DNA of 64,000 nt from Streptomyces sp. NBC_01775 (GCF_035917675.1 NZ_CP109104.1:8060001-8124000); one strand, 5' to 3'. Positions 1-8,444 are shown, numbered from the stretch's first letter. The notes: generated by a model from the letters alone, not told the origin. Numbers and translations: made by a program.

Positions 1-180
1 CTGTTGCACATGCAGTACAACCGGCTCCTGGGTATCGACAGGGCCGGTGAGCTCAGCGGATACGCCGTCCTCAGAGGCGTCGCACGCGATCACCTCGCGC
101 GGCTCGCACATGAGTCAGTCCCGACGAGCGCCACCGGGACGACCGAGGGCTCGGGCTCAAGGCCGAGAGGAAGACGATGA
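1..180 (+). CDS. Lanthipeptide dehydratase C-terminal (SpaB_C) region, 3' end only
   Basis: The window opens inside a reading frame whose last 59 residues are visible. They contain HMQYNRLLGID, the pattern near the C-terminus of the SpaB_C glutamate-elimination domain of class I lanthipeptide dehydratases and of thiopeptide-type bacteriocin proteins. The stop codon overlaps the ATG of the next gene, a LanC cyclase (ATGA), so the two are probably translationally coupled. The family role is elimination of glutamyl groups from Ser/Thr to give Dha/Dhb before cyclisation. Whether this is the end of a full-length LanB or of a split elimination protein cannot be told here. Confidence 0.75.
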   Translation: MLHMQYNRLLGIDRAGELSGYAVLRGVARDHLARLAHESVPTSATGTTEGSGSRPRGRR

Positions 181-1412
181 CCTCCACCGGCAGCTCCCGC
201 GTCCGCGCGGCGGCACGCGCCGCCGCCGCCCAGGTGCTCGACACGCTCGCCGATCCCGCATCCACGGCAGGCGGCCCTCAGTGGGCCGACCTCTCCCTCT
301 CCAACGGATTCCCCGGCGTCTCCCTCGCCTTCAGCGGCTCGACGCCCCGGCGCCCCGACCACGTCGCCCGTGCCCATGGTCACCTCACGCGGGCCATCAC
401 GTCCCTCGCCGGGGGAGAGCACCCGCCGGCCGGCGGGTATTCCGGACCCGGCGCGGTGGCGTTCGCGGTCCTCATCGCCCACCGGGCCACCGGCGGCTAC
501 CACTCGGCCCTGACTCAACTCGACGAGCACCAGCGCAGTTTGGTGCGAAGCGCGCTCCCCGCACTCACCGACGCTCCACTGGCCACCAACGGTGTGTTCG
601 AGGTGGTGCGCGGCATGGCAGGCATCGGACGGTACCTGCTCGCCCGCCGCGACAGCTCCGCCGCCGAACTCGACATGGTGCTCCGCTATCTGGTCGCCCT
701 GACGCAGGGGGACTTGCTCCACCAGGGGCATCGGGTGCCGCGCTGGTGGACGCCGGCCCCGCCCACCCCCGGACAGCGGGACGAGCTGCCGGACGGGCAT
801 CTCAACCTGGGACTCTCCCACGGCGTCAGCGGGCCGCTCGCCCTGCTCGCGTTGGCATGGCGGGACGGTGTGCGCGTCGAGGGGCAGCGCGAGGCGTTGG
901 AGAGCCTGGTCGGCCTGCTGCGGCGGTGGGCCACGGAAGACCGGGACGGTATCCGGTGGCCGGGATACCTCACCCTTGAGCACTGGGCGGCGGGGCCGGG
1001 ACGGAAGGTACCGCGGCAGCGCCCGTCGTGGTGCTACGGCGCTCCGGGTATGACCCGTGCCGTGCAGCTGGCGGCGCTCGCGCTTGACCGGTCCGACTGG
1101 CACGACCTGGCCCACCGGTCCCTCCTCCCGCTTCTCGCCCTCCCGTTGGACAGCTGGGGCATCGACGCTCCAGGGCTGTGCCATGGCTGGAGCGGGGTGC
1201 TCCATCTCATGGGGCTCATCGGCGAACACCTTCACGACGAGCGCCTGGCACGGGTCAGGGACGAGCTGGCGGTGAGGCTCCTGGCAGACCTGCCGAACAG
1301 AGCCGATGAGCCGGGTTTCCTGGAAGGCGCCGCCGGGATCGCGCTCGCGCTGGACGCCTACGCGGAGGGCCGTGCCCTCTCGGGATGGGACATGCCGCTC
1401 CTCGTGAGCTGA
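177..1412 (+). CDS. LanC-family lanthionine synthetase (cyclase)
   Basis: A 411-aa protein with the three LanC signatures in order: GLSHGVSG near residue 211, WCYG near 284 and LCHGWSG near 333. The Cys of WCYG and the Cys-His pair of LCHG are the expected zinc ligands. The length fits stand-alone LanC proteins. The family adds Cys thiols to dehydrated Ser/Thr of a precursor peptide, forming lanthionine rings in the cytoplasm. The start ATG overlaps the stop of the upstream dehydratase-type gene. A small precursor-like gene lies 166 bp downstream on the same strand, completing a B-C-A arrangement. Confidence 0.93.
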   Translation: MTSTGSSRVRAAARAAAAQVLDTLADPASTAGGPQWADLSLSNGFPGVSLAFSGSTPRRPDHVARAHGHLTRAITSLAGGEHPPAGGYSGPGAVAFAVLIAHRATGGYHSALTQLDEHQRSLVRSALPALTDAPLATNGVFEVVRGMAGIGRYLLARRDSSAAELDMVLRYLVALTQGDLLHQGHRVPRWWTPAPPTPGQRDELPDGHLNLGLSHGVSGPLALLALAWRDGVRVEGQREALESLVGLLRRWATEDRDGIRWPGYLTLEHWAAGPGRKVPRQRPSWCYGAPGMTRAVQLAALALDRSDWHDLAHRSLLPLLALPLDSWGIDAPGLCHGWSGVLHLMGLIGEHLHDERLARVRDELAVRLLADLPNRADEPGFLEGAAGIALALDAYAEGRALSGWDMPLLVS

Positions 1413-1578
1413 GGTGGCTGGGGTGAGTTCACCCGCTTCATGGCCGGTTCACGGCAAATCATGACCAATAACGATCGTTGCGCATGCCTCTTCGCCCCAT
1501 AGACTCCTCCCGCCAGAGGCCAAAAGGGTCTCTGTATTCGCCTGTGCGAATGACTTGACACCGTAAGGAAGTTATCTC
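1413..1578 (+). promoter_or_regulatory. Leader region before the lanthipeptide precursor
   Basis: The 166 bp between the LanC stop and the precursor ATG are less GC-rich than the flanks. They hold two short inverted repeats: 1515-1533 (AGAGGCC/GGTCTCT arms) and 1536-1551 (ATTCGC-CTGT-GCGAAT). A purine-rich AAGGAAG 9 nt before the ATG is a good ribosome-binding site. A TTGACA at 1555-1560 is too close to the ATG to serve as its -35. An own promoter for the precursor, as is common in lanthipeptide loci, is an inference. Confidence 0.35.
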
Positions 1579-1752
1579 ATGACGACGATGACTCTTCCCG
1601 AATACGCCACGCACAACGGCGACTTCTCCGACCTGGACCTCGACGTTCAGTTCGCGAGCACCGCTCTCGACCCGTCCGGCTTCGGTACCGCGAACGACGC
1701 CCCGACGTTCCTGACGCCGTGCGAGGTTTCCACCGGGTGTCCCCTCGCCTGA
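1579..1752 (+). CDS. Class I lanthipeptide precursor (LanA-like), 57 aa
   Basis: ATG at 1579 with AAGGAAG upstream opens a 57-codon frame. The leader is acidic and holds FSDLDLDVQF, resembling the F(D/N)LD box recognised by LanB/LanC in class I and FxLD lanthipeptides. The C-terminal part ends TFLTPCEVSTGCPLA: two Cys, three Thr and one Ser, with all Cys near the C-terminus. STGC could form a four-residue ring like nisin ring B, and T-x4-C a larger ring before it. It follows a LanC gene on the same strand. The protease site is unknown, so the core boundary is a guess. No known lantibiotic was recognised in the core. Confidence 0.8.
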   Translation: MTTMTLPEYATHNGDFSDLDLDVQFASTALDPSGFGTANDAPTFLTPCEVSTGCPLA

Positions 1753-1764
1753 CCTGATTCCCAG

Positions 1765-2360
1765 GGCGGTGGGCCCCGGCGGCCGTGCACAGCCCCGGGC
1801 CCACTGCGTAGGAGTAGGTCACCGTCTTCGAGGGGCCCTGGACCTTGGTGACGCGATCGCGCTCGTCGTAGGTGTACGTGGTCTTGGTGCCGCGGCCGTC
1901 GGTCACGGTTTCGGGGCGGCCCTTGGCCTCGTAGGAGAACGTGGACTCCTCCCCGTCCGGCGTCTTCACCGTGCCGGGAAGGTCCGCGCCCGCGATCGTC
2001 TGATAGCCGGTCAGCGCGCCGGTCGCGCCTGTGGGCAGCTTGGCGGAGGTGGGGTTGTTGCGCCCGTCCCATCCGTAGGCCGTGACGTTTCCCGGGGTGC
2101 CGCCGGTGCCCATCGCGTCCGTGGCGGTGGCCAGGTTCTTGTTCGCGTCGTAGGTCCGCGAGCGGTTGTGGCCGAGCGGGTCGGTGACCTTGGAGACCGC
2201 TCCGTCGGCGCTGTGCTCGTACTTCGTCTCATCCCCCAGGGTCGGCCACGGTGGTGGTGCCGGCCTTGCCCGGGGCGTCGGCGGTGTAGCTGTAGCGGTA
2301 GGTGGGTCCGGTCTCGCCGCTGCCGTTGAAGCCAGTGGCCCGCAAGGCGGAGTTGGGTGC
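1765..2360 (-). pseudogene. RHS/YD-repeat protein fragment, frameshifted
   Basis: Reading the minus strand downward from about 2360 gives a run of RHS (YD) repeats such as YRYSYTADAPG, then SRTYDANKNLATATD, YGWDGRNNPTSAKLP, GRPETVTDGRGTK and YTYDERDRVTKV. A stop and frame change occur at about 2235, where the sequence shifts between TTTVADPGG and ETKYEHSADG. Homology ends abruptly near 1770, within 20 bp of the LanA stop codon. Intact RHS proteins are large secreted or wall-anchored toxin-delivery polypeptides of over 1000 residues. Only about 200 residues of the middle survive here, so this is a relic. Confidence 0.8.
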
Positions 2361-3134
2361 AGGCGGCTTCTGACCGGCTCATCCTGTGGAGCTGGCCGAG
2401 GGGCCTGTCCGAGGGTTTCCCGCAGGAGGCGTGCGGCTCGGACGCGCGGATGCGGACTCCATGCCGGACAGGCTCCACGACCCGTCGACCCGGCCGGTGT
2501 TCACGCGCGTGCCAGTCTCCGCGCTCTTCGCATCGACGGCGAAGGGCCATGGGCAGCTGATGTACGCCTTCAGGAGCGTCTGTTCGCAGAGCGCATCCTC
2601 GACCAGCGGCGGCTTGGGGCCCGCCGCCCCGGAAGGCCTCGCCGAGCCGCAAAGCCCAGGTCTGCGAGGACCTCGCCCTCCGGCTCGTCTACGAGCCGGC
2701 CAGATCAGACCCTCACATACGACGCTGAACGTTGCTGATGCCTGGCCGCAGGTTCGTGCCTCGGGCAGGAGCCACACGCAAGGGCCGATCGTGCCGCGTC
2801 TCGCCCTTGCGTGCGGGGACTCGCTCGTAGTTCGGCCAACAGGCCTGCGGGACGCGGTCTTACTTGACCAGGCGAGGGGCGCGTTCGGTGCTGCTCGGCC
2901 AGGGAGGCCTCAGTGTCTGCTTCCCAGCGGCATCTTCGGCCAGGTTCCGGCTCAGCTGGTCGACGTCCAGTCCCCGGCCTCCCGAGCTGATGCACAAAAG
3001 TGAGGCTGTATTCGCTACCCGATCATGCGACGTTTTCACTCACCCGGTCGGTCTGCGTCTTGATGCCGTTTTACAGCATTCGAAATGGGTGATCTTTGCA
3101 GTGTAAGCGCCGATCACCGAAAGGGGGGCACGGC
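2361..3134. other. Intergenic stretch with no convincing gene
   Basis: About 770 bp between the RHS relic and the next small frame. Several frames stay open because of high GC, but none has a recognisable family or a good ribosome-binding site. A minus-strand frame around 2430-2600 (…VNTGRVDGSWSLSGM…) may be more decayed RHS-type sequence, but this is weak. From about 3010 to 3110 the DNA becomes AT-richer, as promoters do. Confidence 0.4.
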
Positions 3135-3290
3135 ATGGTGAACATTATGAAGATCACTGTCTGTCTCCGCGCGGCCTACCTGACGGGTGCCGGGACCGAT
3201 GGCTGGGTCTGTCTCGGTACCGGCGGGCGTGAGTCCTCCCCCGAGGTGTCGGACACCAGCGCATTCGAGACAGGATCGGCCGTCAATTAA
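3135..3290 (+). CDS. Small hypothetical protein, 51 aa
   Basis: ATG at 3135 is preceded by AAAGGGGGG, an acceptable ribosome-binding site. It follows an AT-richer stretch at 3010-3110 that could hold a promoter. The product is 51 aa, has a hydrophobic N-terminal third (MKITVCLRAAYL) and two Cys, and matches no family I recognise. It lies among pseudogenes, so it may be a chance frame. Confidence 0.25.
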   Translation: MVNIMKITVCLRAAYLTGAGTDGWVCLGTGGRESSPEVSDTSAFETGSAVN

Positions 3291-3468
3291 TGAAGCGCAT
3301 ATGGACCGGCGATTTCGTGACCCCGAGCCTCTAGCGCAAAGCCCGTCACGCGCACCTTTTCGTCAACGTGAGTGGTGTTGGCGAATACCGCCTCCTCAGT
3401 CCTGTTCCGTTCCCTGCGTGCGGTACCCACGACGGCGGGGACAGCGGAGTAGCAGGCGAACCCCAAGG

Positions 3469-4051
3469 GTGACCAACATCAACGACATTATGACCTTGTC
3501 CCTCTTCTCCGCGCGAGGAGCCGGGAATCGTGGATCGATGGTCAAGATTGTGATTGGGCGGTATCTCGGCTTCGTCGTCATTCTCGCCATCGCCACAGCG
3601 GCTGCCTGCGGCGCCACGTTCCTGCCCGAATCCGTCGTCATCCCCTACCTGGGACTACTGCCGATCGCCTGGGGGCTGAGGGCGGCTTGGCAGGCATGGC
3701 GCGAGCGCACCAGCGACTATGACGCGGGTGACGCCAAGGTCGGCGGCCCAAATCCGCTCGAGGTCTCCGCCGACGGCTTTGCCAACAGCGGCGACAACAT
3801 GGATACCTGCGTCCCGGTCTTCGCTCCTGCGGACGTCGATGGCATCACCGTCATCGTCAACGTGATCGTGATCGTCAACGTGATCGTGTTCTCTCGTCCT
3901 GGCCGCCGCCCGGTGCTTCGAGGGCAAGTTCTTCGCCACCCGTCCCATCGTTGCCAAGGCCCTGAGCCGCTGGGCCCACGTCGTGATGCCCTTCGTTCTG
4001 GTTTCCCTCGGCCTGATGATTCTTATCGGCGGCGGAGCCTTCGGGCTGTGA
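3469..4051 (+). pseudogene. CadD-family cadmium-resistance transporter, frameshifted and N-truncated
   Basis: The first part reads TNINDIMTLSLFSARGAG, then a membrane segment ending in FLPESVVIPYLGLLPIAWGLR, a GDN motif (NSGDNMDTCVPVFAP) and an Ile/Val-rich helix. After about 3888 homology continues in another frame as GKFFATRPIVAKALSRWAHV and a final helix ending GGGAFGL, with the stop at 4049-4051. This order matches small CadD-type transporters of about 200 residues. The usual first 15-20 residues before TNIDDI are missing. An 18-bp tandem duplication lies just upstream of the frame change. It is probably non-functional unless the frame change is a sequencing error. Confidence 0.8.
3853..3888 (+). 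repeat. 18-bp tandem duplication inside the cadD relic
   Basis: ATCGTCAACGTGATCGTG occurs twice head to tail (3853-3870 and 3871-3888), duplicating six residues of a membrane helix. The reading frame of the CadD homology changes within about 10 bp after the second copy, which suggests replication slippage in this spot. Confidence 0.8.
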
Positions 4052-4387
4052 GATCCGGCGGTCGGTCAACGCCGAACCCTGCCAACGGTTCATCCGAGGA
4101 GGCATGGAACACGGGGCCTCACCGCCGGAGCTGTGCTGCTGACGCCCCGTGTACCTCTCCACGCGGGACGCGGCCTCAATCCGGATGGATTCGCCCGGTC
4201 GGTCCGCGAGCACGGGCATCAGGGCTCCGCGCAGGGCAAGCCAGGCCGGACCACGAGGCCGGGGGATGGGCTTAGCCGACACGGGTGAAAGGTGGCTCTC
4301 ATACGGGTGACTGCCACATCTTTCCGCCCAAATCCCATCAATCATTCCAATAGAAGCCACAACCGGGACGGCGGGAGGCGAGCACGC
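4052..4387. other. Intergenic, nothing recognised
   Basis: A stretch of 336 bp between the cadD relic and the next gene. An AT-richer segment around 4310-4365 could contain the promoter of the gene starting at 4388. No RNA gene, hairpin or conserved frame was seen. Confidence 0.4.
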
Positions 4388-4825
4388 ATGCCCCTTCGCA
4401 CGCCACTCATGGCCCGTCTGAGGCTGTCAGTCCGCGCGCACGCGACCGCCGCGATCCTGGCGGCCGTAGCCGCACTGGTGCTTACTCTGTCCTCCCTCGG
4501 CGACTCGCACCTGGCCGCCGAGGAGCAGTCGGGATGCGCCCACGGTCAGGCCACGGTCACGGCCGCCGCCGCGACCCCTTGTTCACACAGGGCCGAGGCC
4601 GCCCCGGCGCACGGCCGGCACCCAGGGCACGACCCCTCGTCCACCCAGACATGCCTCGTGGCCACGGCCACCCATCGGCCGCTGTGTCACACGCTCCTGC
4701 CCGCGGTCGACCCCCCAGCCATCAGCGGCCTGCCACCCGTCGCGGCTGCTTCCACGGCCCCGGTTCCCAGCACCCCGGCCGACTGTCACCCACCGGCGAT
4801 CCAGCGGGAGATCCTGCGCTGCTGA
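4388..4825 (+). CDS. Small membrane or exported His/Cys-rich protein (DUF6153-like)
   Basis: ATG at 4388 has GGGAGG about 9 nt upstream and is preferred over an upstream in-frame ATG at 4292 that has no such site. The 145-aa product has a basic N-terminus and one hydrophobic segment (about residues 20-40). After that comes a region rich in Ala, Pro, His and Cys (GCAHG, ATPCSH, HGRHPGHDP) and a C-terminus ending in ILRC. The layout resembles DUF6153 proteins of Streptomyces, which have one helix and a His/Cys-rich tail, but the match is by impression only. A metal-related role, given the adjacent cadD relic, would be speculation. Confidence 0.55.
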   Translation: MPLRTPLMARLRLSVRAHATAAILAAVAALVLTLSSLGDSHLAAEEQSGCAHGQATVTAAAATPCSHRAEAAPAHGRHPGHDPSSTQTCLVATATHRPLCHTLLPAVDPPAISGLPPVAAASTAPVPSTPADCHPPAIQREILRC

Positions 4826-4909
4826 CCGGACCCGCCCGCCCGGAAGCCGCGAACACCGCGCTCTGGGCAGCGACCGTCCCCGGTCCCGCACCTCTGCCGC
4901 AGGAGAACC

Positions 4910-5107
4910 ATGCCTACCGACCCTTTCCGGGCCATCGCCGCGCTGGCACGCGCAGAAGCCAACCGCACCACACCCAAACCCCGCAAACCCGCCGAATCCA
5001 CGGAGTCGCCAGAATCCGAACCCGAAACCGAACCAGCCACGCCCGAGCGACGCCGAACCGTCTGGCGCCAGATCGCCCACCGGATCCGCCGCCCCGACTC
5101 GGCCTGA
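4910..5107 (+). CDS. Small charged hypothetical protein, 65 aa
   Basis: ATG at 4910 follows CAGGAG with good spacing, 84 bp after the previous gene and on the same strand. The product is hydrophilic. It starts MPTDPFRAIAALARAEANRT, has a Pro/Glu-rich middle and ends in a basic, amphipathic segment (RRRTVWRQIAHRIRR). There is no Cys and no membrane segment. No family was recognised. Co-transcription with the preceding membrane protein is plausible. Confidence 0.45.
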   Translation: MPTDPFRAIAALARAEANRTTPKPRKPAESTESPESEPETEPATPERRRTVWRQIAHRIRRPDSA

Positions 5108-5255
5108 CACCCCCGTGCCGGCCAAGCCGCCCGGCCTCGGCCGGCACGGGGCGCCACCCCAGCACACCCCACGGCCGAACCGGCCCAGCTGCTAGAGACC
5201 CGCCCAACTGGCCACATGGGAAATGGTCTTGGAACCTCTGACAGAGTGATCAAAG

Positions 5256-5375
5256 GTGTGGCCGGATCCGACCCGGCGTCAGGTTGATCAAGGTGCGGGG
5301 CACGGCGGAACCTTGCTCGCGTCCACGCTCACCCGCGGCAACCGCAACGACGCCACCCAGCTCACTGGTCTGCTT
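5256..5375 (+). mobile_element. IS5-family transposase scrap
   Basis: About 35 codons read LLASTLTRGNRNDATQL, a close match to the LAVTLTGGNRHDVTQL segment after the first catalytic Asp of IS5-type transposases. Nothing recognisable as transposase flanks it. It is fused to the following lipoprotein-like fragment and marks an old insertion or deletion joint. Confidence 0.6.
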
Positions 5376-5379
5376 CCTC

Positions 5380-5697
5380 GCCACTCCCGACGGGGACCCT
5401 GGGTACCGGCTGTCCGCCACGTTCGGCCCGTACGCCAAGAGCTACCGGGAAGCGGGGGACTCCTCGGAGATCCATGGCGACGCCGGCTTCGACAAGGAAG
5501 AGTCCTACGCGCGGGCCACCGCCCGCTGCCCCGGAAGCTCCCAACGGGCGCTGTTCACCCTGTGGTCGGTACTCGACAGCGCGAACCAGGAGACCATCAC
5601 CCACCCCTCACCCGAGTTCGAGCGGGCCGCTCTGGCCGCCTTCGCCAAGAAGCCGGCCGACCAGCGAGGCTGCGCGGACCTGCGGTTGCCCCACTGA
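5380..5697 (+). pseudogene. C-terminal fragment of a Streptomyces lipoprotein-like hypothetical gene
   Basis: From about 5380 the frame encodes a coherent C-terminal region: GDPGYRLSATFGPYAK, FDKEESYARATARCPG, LFTLWSVLDSANQE, then FERAALAAFAKKPADQRGC, ending at a TGA at 5697. It reads like the extracellular part of a conserved secreted protein with two Cys that could pair. The N-terminal signal region is missing, and the frame runs directly out of the IS5 scrap upstream. It is treated as a truncated gene. Confidence 0.55.
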
Positions 5698-6022
5698 GGC
5701 TGCCACCGATCCGCAGAGGGGCGGGTGAGCCGCCTCCGTCTGCTTGGCCTGAGCAAGAAGGTCCGCCGCAGGCCAGTCACGGGCACGTCCAGGAGCGCCC
5801 AATCACCGCTTCGATGGGTTGAGCACCCTGGGCTGGGTTGGGGGCCACAGAACGGCTGGTCAACCGCGCGAGGCTGAACTGAGGGTTGCAACGGAGCGGG
5901 TAGAAGCGGCAGATGGCAGCACCAGCCAAGTTCGCGTGCCTGCCTGGGACGCGGACCTGTGGCTGGGCACTCGCGAGTCGGTGGTCGCCCCTATGGCCAT
6001 GAGCTGCGGTTTCTCCTGGCTC
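5698..6022. other. Intergenic, nothing recognised
   Basis: 325 bp between the truncated gene and the IS701 element. Frames here are short or antisense, and no homology, hairpin or RNA was recognised. Confidence 0.4.
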
Positions 6023-7549
6023 TTAGTACTCCAGTCGCAGTTTGCTATTCCTGCTGGTCGGAGGCTTGTTTTCAAGTGTAGCGAGCTGACTGTGCGTCAT
6101 GTGGCTGGAGTTCGTGATGGCGGGTGCGGCGTTGGTAGTGGCAGTGTTTGGCGGTGGCCTGGTGGCGCCGCCGGAAGCGGGACCATCTCCGGGCATGATG
6201 CGTGTGCTGGCGGTGGCCTGTTCCAGGACGGCAAGCTGCCATGAGCTTGCGGATTTCTGCCAGGCTGAGCGGGATGAGGAAAGATCCGTTTCTGCGGCCC
6301 CCCTTTCAATGGCTTCTGCGGCGGCCATGGCGGCGAGGAAGGCGTGAGCGAGCATCGCGAGGGTGATGTGCCGGTACCAGCCCGGGTAGCGCCGGACTTC
6401 GTACTGGTCGAGGCCGCATTCGTTCTTCGCGCTCTGGAAGCAGGACTCGATCGCCCAGCGGCTGCCGGCCACGGTGACCAGCTGATTCACCGTGGTCCCC
6501 GTGGGCGCGTACGCCAGGTAGTAGGCGATCTCGTCCGGGCGGGCGATGCTGCGGCGGGCCAGCACCCACCTGCGGTGCGAGGGCTCATCACCCTCGAAGA
6601 ACGGGACGGCCGGGAGCTGGGCTGCTGCCCAGTCGTAGATGCGCGGGCCTTTGGCCCCGTCGCCGCAGGAGAGCCGTTCCCAGGCGTCATCAGGCGCGTC
6701 ACCGATGAGCTGGTCGATGCGCCAGCACCCGGCCAGGGACTTGACCTGCTGTGATTTCGGCACGGCGACGACGTAGCCGAGTCCGGATTCCTCGAGCATG
6801 CGGCGGAAGTTGCAGTCCTGACCGTAGAGTGCATCCGCGGTCACCCACGCGATGGACAACGGCGAGGCCAGTGCCCGGGTGACCAGGTTCCGGGCGAGCT
6901 CGGTCTTGGTGGCGAACGCCCGGCTCTCGGGCACCCCTGCCGCTCGGCACCGCTCCCGGTCACACGTCCAGGACTTCGGCAGGTACAGCTCCCGGTCCAC
7001 CAGGGTCCGGCCCCGCGTCGAAGCATAAGCCGCGAACACCGCGACCTGGCAGTTTTCTGTGCGTCCTGCCGTGCCCGAGTACTGCCGTTGCACCCCGGCC
7101 GAAGTGCTGCCTTTCTTGAGGAAGCCCGTCTCGTCGATGATCAGGACACCGTCGGGCTCGCCGAGGCGTTCGGCCACGTATTCCTGCAGGTCGTCACGGA
7201 TCTCGTCCGGATCCCACCGGGCCCGGTTCAGCAGGTGCTGCAGTCCGGCCGGCACGTCGTGGCCGACGTACTCGGCCAGTTGCCAGCCATTCTTCCTGCC
7301 GACAGGACCGAGCAGCCCGCGCACGTAGTCCCGCATCCGCCGCCGCAGGTCGACCCGGCCGAACCGGTGACCGACCCGCAACAGCACCTCCTCCAGCTCA
7401 TGAGCCCAGATATCGGGCCGCACATCATCTCGCACGATCAGCACAACAGCGATCACATGCCGACGGTCACGAACTCCAGCCACATGACGCACAGTCAGCT
7501 CGCTACACTTGAAAACAAGCCTCCGACCAGCAGGAATAGCAAACTGCAA
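6023..7549 (-). CDS. IS701-family DDE transposase
   Basis: The core is typical of Streptomyces IS701 transposases: GRKNGWQLAEY, then LIIDETGFLKKG with a catalytic Asp, YSGTAGRTENCQV, VDRELYLPKSW, WVTADALYGQD and GSRWAIESCFQSAKNE, which supplies the late acidic residue. The frame is open right through both terminal repeats. The TAA stop lies in the flanking TTAG duplication. The 5' codons inside the repeat are unlikely to be translated; a GTG near 7440, shortly before DIWAHELEEVL, is a more likely start. No internal stop or frameshift was seen. Confidence 0.88.
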   Translation of the reverse strand: MQFAIPAGRRLVFKCSELTVRHVAGVRDRRHVIAVVLIVRDDVRPDIWAHELEEVLLRVGHRFGRVDLRRRMRDYVRGLLGPVGRKNGWQLAEYVGHDVPAGLQHLLNRARWDPDEIRDDLQEYVAERLGEPDGVLIIDETGFLKKGSTSAGVQRQYSGTAGRTENCQVAVFAAYASTRGRTLVDRELYLPKSWTCDRERCRAAGVPESRAFATKTELARNLVTRALASPLSIAWVTADALYGQDCNFRRMLEESGLGYVVAVPKSQQVKSLAGCWRIDQLIGDAPDDAWERLSCGDGAKGPRIYDWAAAQLPAVPFFEGDEPSHRRWVLARRSIARPDEIAYYLAYAPTGTTVNQLVTVAGSRWAIESCFQSAKNECGLDQYEVRRYPGWYRHITLAMLAHAFLAAMAAAEAIERGAAETDLSSSRSAWQKSASSWQLAVLEQATASTRIMPGDGPASGGATRPPPNTATTNAAPAITNSSHMTHSQLATLENKPPTSRNSKLRLEY

Positions 7550-7557
7550 CTGGAGTA
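6027..7557 (-). mobile_element. Complete IS701-family insertion sequence with TTAG target duplication
   Basis: The element is 1531 bp. Its ends are near-perfect inverted repeats of 91 bp (6027-6117 and 7467-7557), beginning TACTCCAG, with one visible mismatch at position 10. It is flanked by a 4-bp direct repeat TTAG at 6023-6026 and 7558-7561, matching the YTAR duplications known for the IS701 family. One transposase gene fills the element on the minus strand. Intact ends, duplication and reading frame suggest a recent insertion. Terminal repeats of 91 bp are much longer than the few tens of bp I expect for the family. Confidence 0.9.
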
Positions 7558-7581
7558 TTAGACCGCGTCCTACGTGGTCAG

Positions 7582-8384
7582 TTGGTCGTTGCCATGGCTA
7601 TGAGGAGTGGGCGGTGGGGATGGATCGTTCCGGACGGCCTGTGGGAGCCGGCGAGGCCGTTGCTGCCGCCGACGCGGGTGCGTCCGCAGGGCGGTGGAGT
7701 CGCGAACATTGATGACGGGGCGCGGTGTTCGCCGCGATCATTTATGTGCTGGTCAGCGGCTGTGCCCTGGCGTGCCCTGCCACCCTGCTTCGGGGCCTCG
7801 AAGCCGACTGTGCACCGCCGCTTCCTCATCTGCTCCCGGGCCGGCGTGTGGGGACGACTGCACCAGAAAGTGCTCCAGCTCCTGGACGGCCGGAACCTGA
7901 TCGATCTGTCGCGCGCGGTCCCCGACTCCGCTCATGTCCGCGCCAAGGGGGGCGAACTTGCAGGTCCGAGCCCCGTGGACCGGGGTAAGCCCGGTTCCAG
8001 GATGCACATCCTGTCCGACGCGAACGGACTGCCTGTACGTGTCGGACTCTCCGCAGCCAACACCCACGACAGCCTCGGCCTGAAGCCGATACTGTCCCAC
8101 TTCCACATGGGACACGAATCCCACGTGGCCGAATCCAAGCCCCAACGCCTCCACGCGGACAAAGCCTATGATGTCCCTCACCTGCGGCGATGGCTGTGGG
8201 GCAAACACATCGGCGTCCGCATCGCCCGCAAGGGCATCGACTCCAGCGAACGACTCGGCCGCCGAAGGCGGGTCATCGAGCGCACCATGTCCTGGCTGAC
8301 CGGCTACCGCCGTCTCAACCACCGCTACGAGCGGAAACCAGGCAACTACCTGGCATTTCTCGGACTGTCAGCCGCTCTCTGCTG
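7582..8384 (+). pseudogene. IS5-family transposase, frame-disturbed and 3'-truncated
   Basis: The frame starts like IS5 transposases (WIVPDGLWEPARPLLPP). It continues with HVRAKGGELAGPSPVDRG, MHILSDANGLPVRVGLSAANTHD, LHADKAYDVPHL, a catalytic-Glu region RRVIERTMSWLTGYRRLNHRYER and FLGLSAAL. Around 7725-7790 the expected AVFAAIIYVLVSGCA lies in a different frame from the flanks, so the N-terminal helix region carries two compensating frameshifts. The normal C-terminus is missing: at 8385 the sequence switches to a fragment of another IS5 transposase. It probably cannot transpose itself. Confidence 0.8.
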
Positions 8385-8444
8385 CGGATCGACGACCGCA
8401 AGACGTTGCAGGGCATCTATTTCGTGCTCTGCACCGGGACCCAG
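8385..8444 (+). mobile_element. N-terminal scrap of a second IS5-type transposase
   Basis: Twenty codons read RIDDRKTLQGIYFVLCTGTQ, which matches the early region (DDRTALEGIYFVLYTGIQW) of another branch of IS5 transposases. It is inserted between the end of the preceding IS5 relic and a PaiB-like fragment, in frame with the latter. It is too short to be functional. Confidence 0.65.

Noticed and set aside
1555..1560. TTGACA before the LanA gene as a -35 box
   Set aside because: A -10 at 17-18 bp would overlap the ATG, so it cannot drive this gene with a normal leader, and no TANNNT fits.
2690..2738. Plus-strand DQTLTYDAERC, resembling an RHS repeat
   Set aside because: Only about ten residues, on the opposite strand from the RHS relic and without further repeats; probably chance.
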